This document shows positions 23,937 to 32,542 of a DNA stretch of 33,752 bases, in pieces. The notes under the pieces are model-generated. The model worked only from the letters and a program-made list of their open reading frames with translations, did not search any database and was not told the origin of the DNA. Numbering within the stretch: position 1 is the stretch's first letter; each line of letters starts with the position of its first letter. Source of the DNA: Armatimonadetes bacterium UBA5352 (GTDB taxonomy: Bacteria; Armatimonadota; Zipacnadia; Zipacnadales; UBA5352). The DNA lies in the NCBI GenBank assembly GCA_002411015.1, contig DHPY01000037.1:1-33752 (forward strand). The letters are read 5' to 3'. A program made the translations under genes and the position numbers.

Positions 23937-24770
23937 CTATCCTCGCGGGTCGCAGAAGAGTCGCAGCCCCTCTGCCCCTGGCCGCAGACGGTAGACTGCG
24001 CCCGTCTCCGTCTCGGTCACGTAGAGATCACGCATATCATCGCCGCCGAAGGCCACGTTCGTGGGCCGCGCGCCTCCTGCGGGCAGTGTCGCGATCCGCT
24101 CGCCTTCCGCCGAGAAGACCGCGATCTCCCCCATGCCGTAGTGCGCGATGTAGAGGTTGCCGTCCGCATCGAGCGCCATCCCGTCGCCGCCGACGCCGCC
24201 GGGCATCTCGGCGAATGGCTCCGGCCCCTCCAGCGAGCGATCATCGGCGATCTCGTAGAGCAGCACCTGGTGGCGGTTCGTCTCGACCACGTAGAGCTGA
24301 GACGCATCCGCAGTCAATGCCAGCCCGTTCGGGAAGGCGAGGCCGTCCGCGACGACGCGCAGATCGCCCGCGCGGGTGACGTGGTAGACGACGCCCGTCG
24401 GGCTCTCAGCATTCGAGTGCGCGGGCCCGGTCATGAAGATCGTGCCATCGGGGTGGAAGGCGAGGTCGTTCGGCCGCTGGAGCGGCTTCCCGCCCCACGA
24501 GCCCGCGATCTCGCGCAGTTCGCTGCCATCGTAGCGCAGGAGCTGGTTGGTGCCGGCCTCCGCGATCCACAGCACGTTCGTCTCATCGAAGACGGCACCG
24601 TTCGGCGTCTTCCCGGAGTGCACGTAGTTCTCCGCGCCCGCCGCGGTGAGCTTCGTGACCCAGCCGCTGTCGCACTGGACGAAGTAGAGCGCTCCGTCCG
24701 CGTCGAAGCACGGCCCTTCCGGGAACGCGAATCCGTCCGCGATCAGCTCGATCCTCGTGTCCATGGCCAT
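23937..24770 (-). CDS. SMP-30/gluconolactonase family protein
   Basis: This is a 277-aa six-bladed beta-propeller of the SMP-30/gluconolactonase/LRE family, which hydrolyses sugar lactones or related esters with a divalent metal. Metal-ligand motifs are present: F-P-E-G-P with E18/E19 at the start, R-P-N-D-L-A-F at 99-105, F-P-N-G-L-A-L at 146-152 and G-G-D-G-M-A-L-D at 194-201. Blade repeats D-x-x-G-x-L-Y/I-x recur throughout. There is no signal peptide, so it acts in the cytosol. Two ATG codons (24770 and 24764) could serve as the start. It lies 4 bases after the secreted glycosidase-like gene and is probably co-transcribed with it. The true substrate may be a sugar-acid lactone. Confidence 0.9.
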   Translation of the reverse strand: MAMDTRIELIADGFAFPEGPCFDADGALYFVQCDSGWVTKLTAAGAENYVHSGKTPNGAVFDETNVLWIAEAGTNQLLRYDGSELREIAGSWGGKPLQRPNDLAFHPDGTIFMTGPAHSNAESPTGVVYHVTRAGDLRVVADGLAFPNGLALTADASQLYVVETNRHQVLLYEIADDRSLEGPEPFAEMPGGVGGDGMALDADGNLYIAHYGMGEIAVFSAEGERIATLPAGGARPTNVAFGGDDMRDLYVTETETGAVYRLRPGAEGLRLFCDPRG

Positions 24771-24774
24771 CGAT

Positions 24775-27342
24775 CTACCCCTGCCCGCCGATCTCCATCG
24801 TTACCGTCTGCTCGCCCGGGCCGACCTGCATCGTCGCGCCGCCCTCGATGGCGACGGTCACGCCCGCATCGGAGCGGACGGTGAGGCTGAGTCCGGTCTC
24901 ATCGTAGCGCACGTTCGACACGGTCGCCTCTCCATCCTCCGGAGTGACCGTGACGGGAATGCGCTCAAGCACCACCAGTTCGCCCTCGGCCAGCTCGACC
25001 GCGGTCCGTGCCTCCTCGGCGACGGTCGTGGTGAACGCACGGTCGGTGATCATGCCATCGGTGCCGAAGTGGATCACGCGCGCGAGCGTGCGCTCGCCAT
25101 GCCAGCCATAGTTGCCAGGGCGGCTGACCACGATCCGCTCCTCACCGAGGAGGTAGCCGGGGTGAAGCTCGATCGGCGTGAACGGGAAGAGATGCGGCTG
25201 GACCTCGTGCTCGTAGAGCGACCAGTGCGTGGCGACGGGCAGAGAGGCCTGGTTGACCACGCGCACGAAGCGATCAAACGCGACGTAGCTCGAGAGGTAG
25301 CCCAGCGGCGTGTCCAGCAGGCCCTCATACCACCAGACGTCGTTGTGCTGCTCCTCGACCATGCGCGGGACCCTAAGCTCGAGCAGCCGCCTCGTGAAAG
25401 CCGGACCGTTGCCCATGACCATCCCGCCGCGGTCGTAGACCTTCTGCACGACTGCCACTCGATGCCCCTCGCCAGCGATAGACTGCACGGCGACCTGGTG
25501 GTCGACCTCGTTCGTCTCCGGGTCGAGCACGCAGGAGTAGCCGTCGCCGAAGAGGTGCGAGATCAGCGGCTGTCCGTAGCCGGTTGTCTCCATCTCATCC
25601 CAGTAGAGCCCGTCAACGCCCATCTGGTCGAAGTACTCGTCAACCGCATCGAGCATCGCGCGGCCGAAGGAGTTCTCCAGCGTCGCCACCATGCTCCAGG
25701 AGATCGAGAACTGGCCGCTCCACTCGGTGAAGCTGTGCTCGCCGGCCGGGCTGGTGATGGCGCTGTCGGCATAGCGTACGTTGGCGTCTGGGAAGCTATC
25801 GCGCTGGGTATCGTAGTAGACGAGACAGGTCGAGCCCGGCCGCGCCTCGTGGATCTTGTCGATCGCCTGGCGGAGGCGGTCGCGGAAGCTCGCCCAGTAA
25901 TCATCGAGAACGTAGGTGCCGAAGCCGATGGTGTGGCTGTCGGCCTGCCGGTCCACCCAGCCGCCGCAGTAGATGAAGTAGTCGAGCGCCTGCTTGTCGA
26001 GCTGGGCGCGGAGGTCCTCGATCGGCATCTCGATGATCGAGTCAGGGCTGAAGAACGCCCATGGACCCGGGGTAAGGTAGTTCGAGCCCCAGTCGCGGCG
26101 AACAGCGTTGATGAAGTCGAAGTAGTCCGCGGAGGCCATCGGGTAGATCGACCAGCGGAGGGTGTACTCCCCACCTGCGGGCAGCCAGAGCATCTCCGTG
26201 CGCAGGCCGGTCGCGTTCGCGTCGGCGTCATAGTGCAGCCAGGCCTGGTTGCGGTAGACGTCGTCTTCGCAGATGAGGCCGATACCGTGGTCGTCGCCCG
26301 CGACATAGACCGACGGGTTGGCGGGCGAGTAGTAGCGGTTACGAGCGGGATCGGTGCTGCCCGCGATGTGGATGCGGCGATCGCCGTCCAGCATGACGCG
26401 GTTGTCCACGATCAGCCCGAGGTCGCGGTTACGCTTGTTCACCCACGTGTCAGAGACCTCGATATGCCCGTCGTCGAAGCTGATGGAGCGGCGAAGCTCG
26501 TAGTCCGGGCCCTCGCCGACGATCAGCGGCTCCTCACCACCGCGCAGCGAGGTGAACCAGCCAAGCTGCCCCTCGACGGTCGGCTCGGGCGAGGCCTCCA
26601 GGCGATTGAAGCCGCCGCCGGGGTAGCTCACAAGCGTCTCGAACGGGTAGCGGACGCCATCAACCGTGATCTCGAAGCCACCGGTGTTGAAGGCGCCATG
26701 CTGGTACTCGGCGGGGCCGGCGAGCGGCTCACCGCGGTTGACGGGCTCCTCCATCACCGACGCGGCGTCCTTGATGGCGCTGCGGCCCTCGGCGAGGTTC
26801 AGGCGCATCATGCCGATCACGAGGTTGAGGTCGCCGCCGACGCGCTGCGCGAGGCCGGCGTCGGCCAGGTTCGACACCTCGATCGTGTTCTCCTGATCCG
26901 CGTGCAGCAGGTCGCTGATGTCCAGGACGAAGCGGTATGCCTCGCCTGCGTAGACGGGCTGCGCGTTGCAGGCCTCGAAGTCAGGCGCGTAGACCACTCG
27001 CCACTTCCCCATATCCTGCCACTGGAGCGTGAGCGTCGGCGAGTACGGGAAGCTCATCGGCTTGTTCAGGAGGCGCCCGATGGTGCGTGATCTGGCACCC
27101 GACACTGGTGCACCATTCACGCGGATCTCCATCAGGAAGTTGGAGCCGGACGGGCTGGGCGCGTTGATGCGTGCGGTCAGCTCAAGCTGCGCCGTCTGGT
27201 CCTCGGTCTCGACCGGGCCGACCGTCCATTCGCGGGTCGCGGACACCTCAACTGGCGTGGGCTCCTCGACGATATCAATCGCTTGCGACCATGCCGGAAG
27301 CATGGCCATCACTCCCAGCGCAGCGCTGATGGCGAGCCTCAT
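24775..27342 (-). CDS. Large exported protein, putative glycoside-hydrolase-like (beta/alpha)8 barrel
   Basis: This 855-aa secreted protein begins at the ATG at 27342, which has AGGAGGT 8 bases upstream and gives a clear signal peptide (1-21, W-S-Q-A). Residues 25-430 look like beta-sandwich modules. From about 435 to 690 alternating helices and strands resemble a TIM barrel, with Y-F-I-Y-C-G-G-W-V-D near 455-464 and C-L-V-Y-Y-D-T near 506-512. The strongest candidate active-site strand is G-V-D-G-L-Y-W-D-E-M at 575-584, with D582/E583. M-V-M-G-N-G-P-A-F at 641-649 and E-E-Q-H-N-D-V-W-W-Y at 663-672 follow. A beta-rich C-terminal domain ends the protein. I cannot assign a CAZy family. It is followed at 4 bases by the SMP-30 gene, which suggests linked sugar or uronate catabolism. 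Confidence 0.83.
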   Translation of the reverse strand: MRLAISAALGVMAMLPAWSQAIDIVEEPTPVEVSATREWTVGPVETEDQTAQLELTARINAPSPSGSNFLMEIRVNGAPVSGARSRTIGRLLNKPMSFPYSPTLTLQWQDMGKWRVVYAPDFEACNAQPVYAGEAYRFVLDISDLLHADQENTIEVSNLADAGLAQRVGGDLNLVIGMMRLNLAEGRSAIKDAASVMEEPVNRGEPLAGPAEYQHGAFNTGGFEITVDGVRYPFETLVSYPGGGFNRLEASPEPTVEGQLGWFTSLRGGEEPLIVGEGPDYELRRSISFDDGHIEVSDTWVNKRNRDLGLIVDNRVMLDGDRRIHIAGSTDPARNRYYSPANPSVYVAGDDHGIGLICEDDVYRNQAWLHYDADANATGLRTEMLWLPAGGEYTLRWSIYPMASADYFDFINAVRRDWGSNYLTPGPWAFFSPDSIIEMPIEDLRAQLDKQALDYFIYCGGWVDRQADSHTIGFGTYVLDDYWASFRDRLRQAIDKIHEARPGSTCLVYYDTQRDSFPDANVRYADSAITSPAGEHSFTEWSGQFSISWSMVATLENSFGRAMLDAVDEYFDQMGVDGLYWDEMETTGYGQPLISHLFGDGYSCVLDPETNEVDHQVAVQSIAGEGHRVAVVQKVYDRGGMVMGNGPAFTRRLLELRVPRMVEEQHNDVWWYEGLLDTPLGYLSSYVAFDRFVRVVNQASLPVATHWSLYEHEVQPHLFPFTPIELHPGYLLGEERIVVSRPGNYGWHGERTLARVIHFGTDGMITDRAFTTTVAEEARTAVELAEGELVVLERIPVTVTPEDGEATVSNVRYDETGLSLTVRSDAGVTVAIEGGATMQVGPGEQTVTMEIGGQG

Positions 27343-27451
27343 ATCGTGCGACCTCCTGGAATGGCGACAGCGCCAGGTCGTGCGAATGGCCCCGGCGGTG
27401 TGCCGCCCTGGTTGCATCATCTGGTCTCCAGCTTCAGGTACGCCAGACGCC

Positions 27452-28633
27452 TCAGATCGGCGCCAGCAGCACGACCGCCTCAGCCGCGATTCCCTCGCCA
27501 CGACCCTCGAAGCCGAGGCGCTCGGTAGTGGTGGCCTTCACGCTTACGCACTCCACGGCCATTCCGAGTGCCCGCGCGATGTTGCCGCGCATCGTCTCGA
27601 TGTGCGTCGCGAGCTTCGGCTGCTGGCAGACTAGCGTTGCATCAACATTCGACGGCCGCCAGCCCGATTCCGCCACGATCTCCACGACACGCGCAGCCAG
27701 TTGCGCACTGTCGGCGCCACGGAATGACGCGTCCGTGTCCGGGAAGTGGCGGCCGATGTCACCGAGCGCAGCCGCGCCGAGGAGCGCGTCGGAGATCGCG
27801 TGGAAGAGCACGTCCGCATCGGAGTGCCCTCTGAGGCCCATAGGGTAGTCGAGCTTCACGCCGCCGAGGATGAGATCCTCGCCTTCTGCCAGCGCGTGGA
27901 CATCGTAGCCGCTGCCGACGCGGAACGGCGGGCGCGTGATGCCCTCCCTGCGCTCCAGCAGCCACTGCGCGCGGGCGAGGTCATCGGGCGTGGTGACCTT
28001 GAAGTTGTCCGGGTGGCCCTCGCTGACGTAGACTGGGTGGCCCATCCGCTCGACAAGCGAGGCATCGTCAGTGACATCGAGGCCCTCGGCACGCGCGCGC
28101 TCGTAGGCGTCCAGCAGCAACGCGTAGCGGAAGGTCTGCGGCGTCTGCGCGTGATAGAGGGCGCATCGAGGTGGCGTGGTTTCGACGCGGCCATCCTCGG
28201 CGCATTGCTTGATGGTGTCCGTGGCAGCGACGCTCGTCACCGCCGCGCCATGCTCGCGCGCGACGCTGATCGAGCGCAGGATACTCGGCTCATCGATGAG
28301 TGGGCGCGCGCCGTCATGGACGCAGACGATCTCCGGCGCTACAACGCGCAGTGCCTCCATCCCCGCCAGCACCGACTCCGGCCGCTCCGCGCCGCCAGGC
28401 ACGATCGCATGGACCTTGCCGGCGTCCGCGAGGCGCACGGCCTCTTCCGCGAGATCCAGCGCATCGTGCGGCGCGACCAGCACGATCGCGCGGACGGCGT
28501 CAGAGGCGTCATAGACGCTGAGCGACCATGACACCATCGGGCGACCGTGCAAAGGCACGAACGCCTTCGGGAGCGGCCCTCCGAAGCGGACACCTCGGCC
28601 GGCGGCCACAATCACTGCGGCGGCATCACCCAT
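27452..28633 (-). CDS. ispDF: Bifunctional IspDF (MEP cytidylyltransferase / MEcPP synthase)
   Basis: This 393-aa fusion catalyses two steps of the non-mevalonate isoprenoid pathway: CTP-dependent cytidylylation of methylerythritol phosphate, and formation of the cyclodiphosphate. The IspD part (1-230) has A-A-G-R-G-V-R-F-G at 10-18, P-K-A-F, V-H-D-G-A-R-P at 105-111 and D-D-A-S at 189-192. The IspF part (about 236-393) has R-V-G-S-G-Y-D-V-H at 238-246 with metal ligands D244 and H246. G-H-S-D-A-D-V-L-F-H-A at 269-279 includes H278, and T-T-T-E-R-L-G-F-E-G-R-G-E-G lies near the end. Fusion of IspD to IspF occurs in several lineages. The ATG lies 3 bases after the yacL-type stop. The pathway supplies the undecaprenyl carrier that the glycan genes need. 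Confidence 0.96.
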   Translation of the reverse strand: MGDAAAVIVAAGRGVRFGGPLPKAFVPLHGRPMVSWSLSVYDASDAVRAIVLVAPHDALDLAEEAVRLADAGKVHAIVPGGAERPESVLAGMEALRVVAPEIVCVHDGARPLIDEPSILRSISVAREHGAAVTSVAATDTIKQCAEDGRVETTPPRCALYHAQTPQTFRYALLLDAYERARAEGLDVTDDASLVERMGHPVYVSEGHPDNFKVTTPDDLARAQWLLERREGITRPPFRVGSGYDVHALAEGEDLILGGVKLDYPMGLRGHSDADVLFHAISDALLGAAALGDIGRHFPDTDASFRGADSAQLAARVVEIVAESGWRPSNVDATLVCQQPKLATHIETMRGNIARALGMAVECVSVKATTTERLGFEGRGEGIAAEAVVLLAPI

Positions 28634-28636
28634 CGC

Positions 28637-29734
28637 CTAGCCGCCCTTGCTTTCGTCGTCCTCGTCGACCTTCGAGCGCACCTCGGCAAAGAGCATCTTC
28701 CCCGCGTTCGTCTGCAGGACGCTCGTGACCATCACGCTCAGTCGCTCGCCCACCATGCGGGCCGCGCGCTCGACGACCACCATCGTGCCGTCATCGAGGT
28801 AGCCGACGCCCTGGCCCGCTTCCTTGCCCTCCTTGATGATCGTGACCAGGACCTCCTCGCCGGGCAGGAAGGTCGGGCGCATTGCCCCGGCGAGTTCATT
28901 CACGTTGAGCACCCGCACGCCCTCAAGGCTGGCGATGCGGTTGACGGAGTAGTCGTTGGTGATGACGGTGGCGTTGGTGCGAGCAGCGAGATTGACCAGG
29001 CGCGCGTCCACCTCCATGTGCTCCCGCGGCGGGTTCGGATCGTGATAGATCATCACTTCCGTCTCCGGCAGGGTCTTGAGGCGATTGAGGACGTCCAGAC
29101 CGCGCCTGCCTCGCTCGCGCTTAAGTCCCTCGGCGGAGTCGGCGATATGCCGGAGTTCCTGCAGGATGAAGTTGGGGATGCAGATCGGGCCCTCGATAAA
29201 CCCGGTCGCACAGATGTCGTAGATGCGACCGTCTATGATGATATTGGTATCGAGCATTTTGGTCTTTGGGGGCAGATCCGACTTCGTGCTCCGTCCGAGT
29301 TGAGCCAGTCCCGGGAAGACATAGACAAGCTGTTCCTTCGCGCTCATGGCGAAGATAACGCCCAGGATGGCGCCGATGATCGAGGCGAATATCTGGATGC
29401 CAAGGCCGTACTCAAGCGCCGCGAAGGGAACGGTCGCGAGCAACGCGGCCGCGAGACCGACGATCGTGCCGACAACGGCCGCCAGCTTGTCGAGGACCGG
29501 CACGGCTTCCATATGGTGAAGCCAGCCGATCAGCTTCCGGAAGAGGAACAGGGAAACCAGGAAACCGACCAGACCGAAGATCGCGTTCACACCGACCGTG
29601 AAAAGAAGCCCGTCTCGCCCCGCATCCGGCCCCAGTAGACGCCCACCCAGGATGCGCCCGACCCAGTGACCCATCAGTACGAATGCGAATGTGATCGCAG
29701 CTACGAACAGAAACCACAGCCATCGAATGAGCAT
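28637..29734 (-). CDS. Membrane-anchored PIN/TRAM domain protein (YacL family)
   Basis: This 365-aa protein has four N-terminal membrane helices (about 4-22, 44-66, 84-104, 112-130). A cytoplasmic PIN-type nuclease domain follows at about 158-285. Its acidic site is L-D-T-N (D162), D168, E193, D243 and T-N-D-Y (D261). A TRAM RNA-binding domain covers about 288-355. This is the architecture of Bacillus YacL, whose RNA substrate is not well defined. The start has AGGAGGGT 9 bases upstream. In Firmicutes yacL lies between disA and ispD, downstream of clpC; here it lies between clpC and ispDF, so gene order supports the assignment. It is 3 bases from ispDF and surely co-transcribed. Confidence 0.93.
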   Translation of the reverse strand: MLIRWLWFLFVAAITFAFVLMGHWVGRILGGRLLGPDAGRDGLLFTVGVNAIFGLVGFLVSLFLFRKLIGWLHHMEAVPVLDKLAAVVGTIVGLAAALLATVPFAALEYGLGIQIFASIIGAILGVIFAMSAKEQLVYVFPGLAQLGRSTKSDLPPKTKMLDTNIIIDGRIYDICATGFIEGPICIPNFILQELRHIADSAEGLKRERGRRGLDVLNRLKTLPETEVMIYHDPNPPREHMEVDARLVNLAARTNATVITNDYSVNRIASLEGVRVLNVNELAGAMRPTFLPGEEVLVTIIKEGKEAGQGVGYLDDGTMVVVERAARMVGERLSVMVTSVLQTNAGKMLFAEVRSKVDEDDESKGG

Positions 29735-29801
29735 GAACTCACGACCCTCCTGCCGCCGCGCTCTTCATCTTCGAGCGGGATGGCGGCTACGCCACAGGAT
29801 G

Positions 29802-29864
29802 TTAAGAATGGGACTCGGCAGATGTGCAGTATCTAAGATACGCTATTCCCCCCTGGTTTTCCAT
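29802..29864 (-). CDS. Possible 20-codon small ORF in the clpC-yacL gap
   Basis: An ATG at 29864 is preceded by AGAGGAGGAGC, a near-perfect ribosome site with a short spacing of 3-4 bases. It opens a 20-residue frame (M-E-N-Q-G-G-I-A-Y-L-R ...) that ends in TAA at 29802. The frame contains no recognisable domain. It could be a leader peptide for yacL or a chance frame, because the same bases can be read as weak promoter elements. Confidence 0.2.
   Translation of the reverse strand: MENQGGIAYLRYCTSAESHS
29829..29841. promoter_or_regulatory. 13-base AT-rich palindrome GTATCTAAGATAC upstream of the yacL-type gene
   Basis: The two 6-base arms are perfect complements around a single central base, in an AT-rich island within GC-rich DNA. 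On the minus strand it overlaps a weak promoter reading, TGGAAA - 17 bases - TATCTT. It could be an operator or part of a promoter for yacL-ispDF. The evidence is sequence symmetry only. Confidence 0.25.
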
Positions 29865-29889
29865 GCTCCTCCTCTATGGAGAACGCAGG

Positions 29890-29919
29890 ATCGCCGCCGA
29901 CCCTTGGGCCGGCGGCGAT
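29890..29919 (-). other. Stable hairpin downstream of clpC
   Basis: Arms ATCGCCGCCG (29890-29899) and CGGCGGCGAT (29910-29919) are perfect 10-bp complements around a 10-base loop, 41 bases past the clpC stop. The sequence after it on the minus strand (CCTGCGTTCTCC) lacks a T-run, so a rho-independent terminator is doubtful. It may protect the clpC mRNA 3' end or act as a partial terminator. Confidence 0.45.
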
Positions 29920-29960
29920 ATCGGTTACAGGCGCAACTGACTGTGCTGAGCAACCTCCGG

Positions 29961-32378
29961 CTACGCCGGGTGCGGTGTCATGGCGGTCTCGACGAAGCGG
30001 AAGGTGACCTGGCGCTCAGCGTCGAGGTCGGCGAGGACCTCACAGCCCGCCCTCGCCTCGCAGGCCAGGATGTGCTCCGCGAGCGGATCCTCGAGCATCG
30101 AGCGGATCTGCCTGCGCAGCGGCCGGGCGCCCATCGCCGGATCGAAGCCCTGGTGAGCCAGGACTTCCTCCACCTCAGCGGTGATCGAGAGGTGGATGCC
30201 CTGCTCGCCGAGGCGCTCGTTCAAGTAGCCGATCTCAAGCTGAACGATATCGCGGATCTGCTCCTGCGTCAGCGAGTGGAAGACCACGACATCGTCCACG
30301 CGGTTGAGGAACTCGGGGCTGAAGGCTTTCTTCAGCTCCTCGGTAACCTTCGACCTCATCCGCTCATACTCGCGGCGCTGCTGTTCGGCATTGCGCTCGA
30401 TGTGCTCGGTGGTGAAGCCCATCTTCGTGGTCTCGGAGATGGTGCGCGCGCCCACGTTGCTGGTCATGATGATGACCGTGTTCCTGAAGTCAACCACGCG
30501 GCCCTGCGCGTCCGTCAGGCGGCCGTCCTCCATGATCTGCAGCAGGATGCTGAAGACCTCGGGGTGCGCCTTCTCGATCTCATCGAAGAGCACGACCGAG
30601 TACGGGCGACGCCGCACGGCCTCGGAGAGCTGTCCTGCCTCTTCGTAGCCCACGTACCCGGGCGGCGCGCCGATCAGACGCGACACCGCGAAGCGCTCCA
30701 TGTACTCGGACATGTCGATGCGGATCATCGCGTCCTCATCGCCGAAGAGGTAATCGGCCAGCACGCGTGCGAGCAGCGTCTTGCCGACGCCGGTCGGGCC
30801 GAGGAACATAAACGAGCCGATGGGCCGCCGCGGGTCCTTGACGCCTGCGCGGGCACGTCGCACCGCACGCGCCACGGTCGAGATAGACTCATCCTGCCCA
30901 ACGACGCGCCCGCGTAGGGCGCCCTCCATCTTCAGGAGACGCTGCGACTCCTCCTGCGAGAGCTGCGTGACCGGCACGCCGGTCCAGGTGGAGACGATCT
31001 CCGCGATGTCATGGCGCAGGACCTCGGGCCGCGGCTCCTCCTCCGCCTGCTCGAAGTCGATCGCATCCTCGTTCTCGTCGAAGTAGAAGATCTCCGAGTT
31101 GTCCGGCTCCACGGCCGCGCAGAACTCAGCCTCGAAGCCTTCGGCCTCGCACTCCTCACGGTAGCGGCGGAGCTTCACGCGCGAACCGGCCTCGTCGATC
31201 AGGTCGATCGCCTTATCGGGCAGCGCCCGGTCGGTGATGTAGCGGCTCGACAGATCCACCGCGGCGCTGAGCGCGTCGGCCGTCAGGTCCACGTGATGGA
31301 AGTCCTCGTAGCGCGCCTTGATGCCATAGAGGATGTGCAGCGTCTCCTCGGGTGTGGGCTCATTGACGCGCACGGCCTGGAAGCGCCGCTCGAGCGAGGG
31401 CGTCTTCTCGACGTGCTTGCGGTACTCATCGGGCGTGGTGGCCCCGATGCACTGCAGCTCACCGCGCGCCAGAGCGGGCTTAAGGATGTTGGAGGCATCC
31501 ATCGCGCCCTCGGCCGCGCCGGTGCCGACGATCGTGTGCAGTTCGTCGATGAAGATGATCACGCTGCCCTTACAGGCGCGGATCTCCTCCATGACGCGCT
31601 TCATGCGCTCCTCGAACTCGCCACGATACTTCGTGCCTGCCACGAGGCTTGCGAGGTCAAGCGCCACGAGGCGTCGCCCGTGCAGCGGCTTGGGCACCTC
31701 GTTGGTGGCGATGCGCTGCGCGAGCCCCTCGGCGATGGCGGTCTTGCCAACGCCGGCGTCGCCGATCAGACACGGATTGTTCTTCGTGCGGCGGCAGAGT
31801 ATCTGAATGACCCGTTCGAGTTCTTCGTCGCGTCCCACGATCGGGTCGAGCTCGCCCTCCCGGGCAAGCTGCGTCAGATCGCGGCTGAAGTGGTCGAGCG
31901 TGGGCGTCTCGCTCGTGCTCTCCTCGCCCTCAGACTCGCCACGGGCGAGGTTCGTGATGGCGGTGCGAACGCGGACGGCATCCACGTTGTGCCTGCGCAG
32001 CGTGCGGTACGCCGCGCCACGTCCCTCTCGCGCGAGGCCGAGAAGGATGTGCTCTGTGCCGATATGGTGATCGTTCAGTTCGCGGGCCTGCCCGTAGGCG
32101 AGTTGGAGCACACGCTGAGCCTCGGGCGTGAATGAGATCTCGTTCGAGGGCTGATCCTCGGACCCCATGTCAATGTTGCGACGAAGATCGGCGCGAAGCT
32201 GCCCCAGATCAACGTTCAGCGAACGAAGGATCTCCGCCGCCATGCCTTCGCCAAGGCGGATGAGGCCGAGGAGGAGATGCTCGGTCCCGATCAGATGCAT
32301 GCGCATCTGGGAGGCCTCATCATGGGCGATGAGGATGGCTCTTCGCGCGCGATGTGTGAAGCGTTGCCACAATTCCAT
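29961..32378 (-). CDS. clpC: ATP-dependent Clp protease ATP-binding subunit ClpC
   Basis: This 805-aa HSP100 unfoldase feeds proteins to ClpP. The N-domain holds two Clp_N repeats (about 4-65 and 79-145). AAA-1 has Walker A G-D-A-G-V-G-K-T at 206-213 and Walker B V-I-I-F-I-D-E at 273-279. AAA-2 has G-P-T-G-V-G-K-T at 527-534 and V-V-L-F-D-E at 595-600. The ClpP-docking loop is M-G-F at 653-655. The middle region (403-455) is short and very acidic and lacks the usual ClpC/UVR coiled coil with F-x-K-A-A-x-L-R-D. In Bacillus that coiled coil binds the adaptor MecA. No ctsR, mcsA or mcsB precedes the gene, so control is not of the Firmicutes type. A ribosome site AAGGAG lies 11 bases upstream; I could not place a convincing promoter in the 193-bp gap. 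Confidence 0.96.
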   Translation of the reverse strand: MELWQRFTHRARRAILIAHDEASQMRMHLIGTEHLLLGLIRLGEGMAAEILRSLNVDLGQLRADLRRNIDMGSEDQPSNEISFTPEAQRVLQLAYGQARELNDHHIGTEHILLGLAREGRGAAYRTLRRHNVDAVRVRTAITNLARGESEGEESTSETPTLDHFSRDLTQLAREGELDPIVGRDEELERVIQILCRRTKNNPCLIGDAGVGKTAIAEGLAQRIATNEVPKPLHGRRLVALDLASLVAGTKYRGEFEERMKRVMEEIRACKGSVIIFIDELHTIVGTGAAEGAMDASNILKPALARGELQCIGATTPDEYRKHVEKTPSLERRFQAVRVNEPTPEETLHILYGIKARYEDFHHVDLTADALSAAVDLSSRYITDRALPDKAIDLIDEAGSRVKLRRYREECEAEGFEAEFCAAVEPDNSEIFYFDENEDAIDFEQAEEEPRPEVLRHDIAEIVSTWTGVPVTQLSQEESQRLLKMEGALRGRVVGQDESISTVARAVRRARAGVKDPRRPIGSFMFLGPTGVGKTLLARVLADYLFGDEDAMIRIDMSEYMERFAVSRLIGAPPGYVGYEEAGQLSEAVRRRPYSVVLFDEIEKAHPEVFSILLQIMEDGRLTDAQGRVVDFRNTVIIMTSNVGARTISETTKMGFTTEHIERNAEQQRREYERMRSKVTEELKKAFSPEFLNRVDDVVVFHSLTQEQIRDIVQLEIGYLNERLGEQGIHLSITAEVEEVLAHQGFDPAMGARPLRRQIRSMLEDPLAEHILACEARAGCEVLADLDAERQVTFRFVETAMTPHPA

Positions 32379-32542
32379 GCTGCATTTGGCTCCTTATCTT
32401 AAGAGTGCACCATGCATGATAATGGCTCCGCGATCTCAGTTGGGACAGGCCTCGCTTGCCGCCGCCCCGCGTGGAGAGAAGTCAGGTCGTCCTCTACCAT
32501 CTTCTCCAGCAGGGCGGCGGGTGTTACCGTTCATCGCCTGCC

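Noticed and set aside
24757..27090. Long + strand open frame of 777 codons opposite the secreted barrel protein
   Set aside because: It is antisense to a gene with a clear signal peptide and ribosome site. Its translation is a His/Arg/Val/Asp-rich sequence typical of shadow frames in GC-rich DNA and shows no domain.
27394..27407. Small GGCGG-TGTG-CCGCC hairpin downstream of ispDF as a terminator
   Set aside because: A 5-bp stem without a T-run is not enough to support a terminator in GC-rich DNA.
29691..32135. + strand open frames of about 370-410 codons opposite yacL and clpC
   Set aside because: They mirror strongly conserved genes with intact catalytic motifs, have no ribosome sites or recognisable domains, and share the same biased composition as other antisense frames here.
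32401..32420. CIRCE-type HrcA operator upstream of clpC
   Set aside because: Only a GAGTGC half-site is present; the complementary TTAGCACTC half at the right spacing is absent.
32459..32520. CCGCCGCCC / GGGCGGCGG arms 44 bases apart upstream of clpC as a regulatory structure
   Set aside because: Complementary GC-rich 9-mers at this distance are expected by chance in such DNA, and nothing else supports a structured element.
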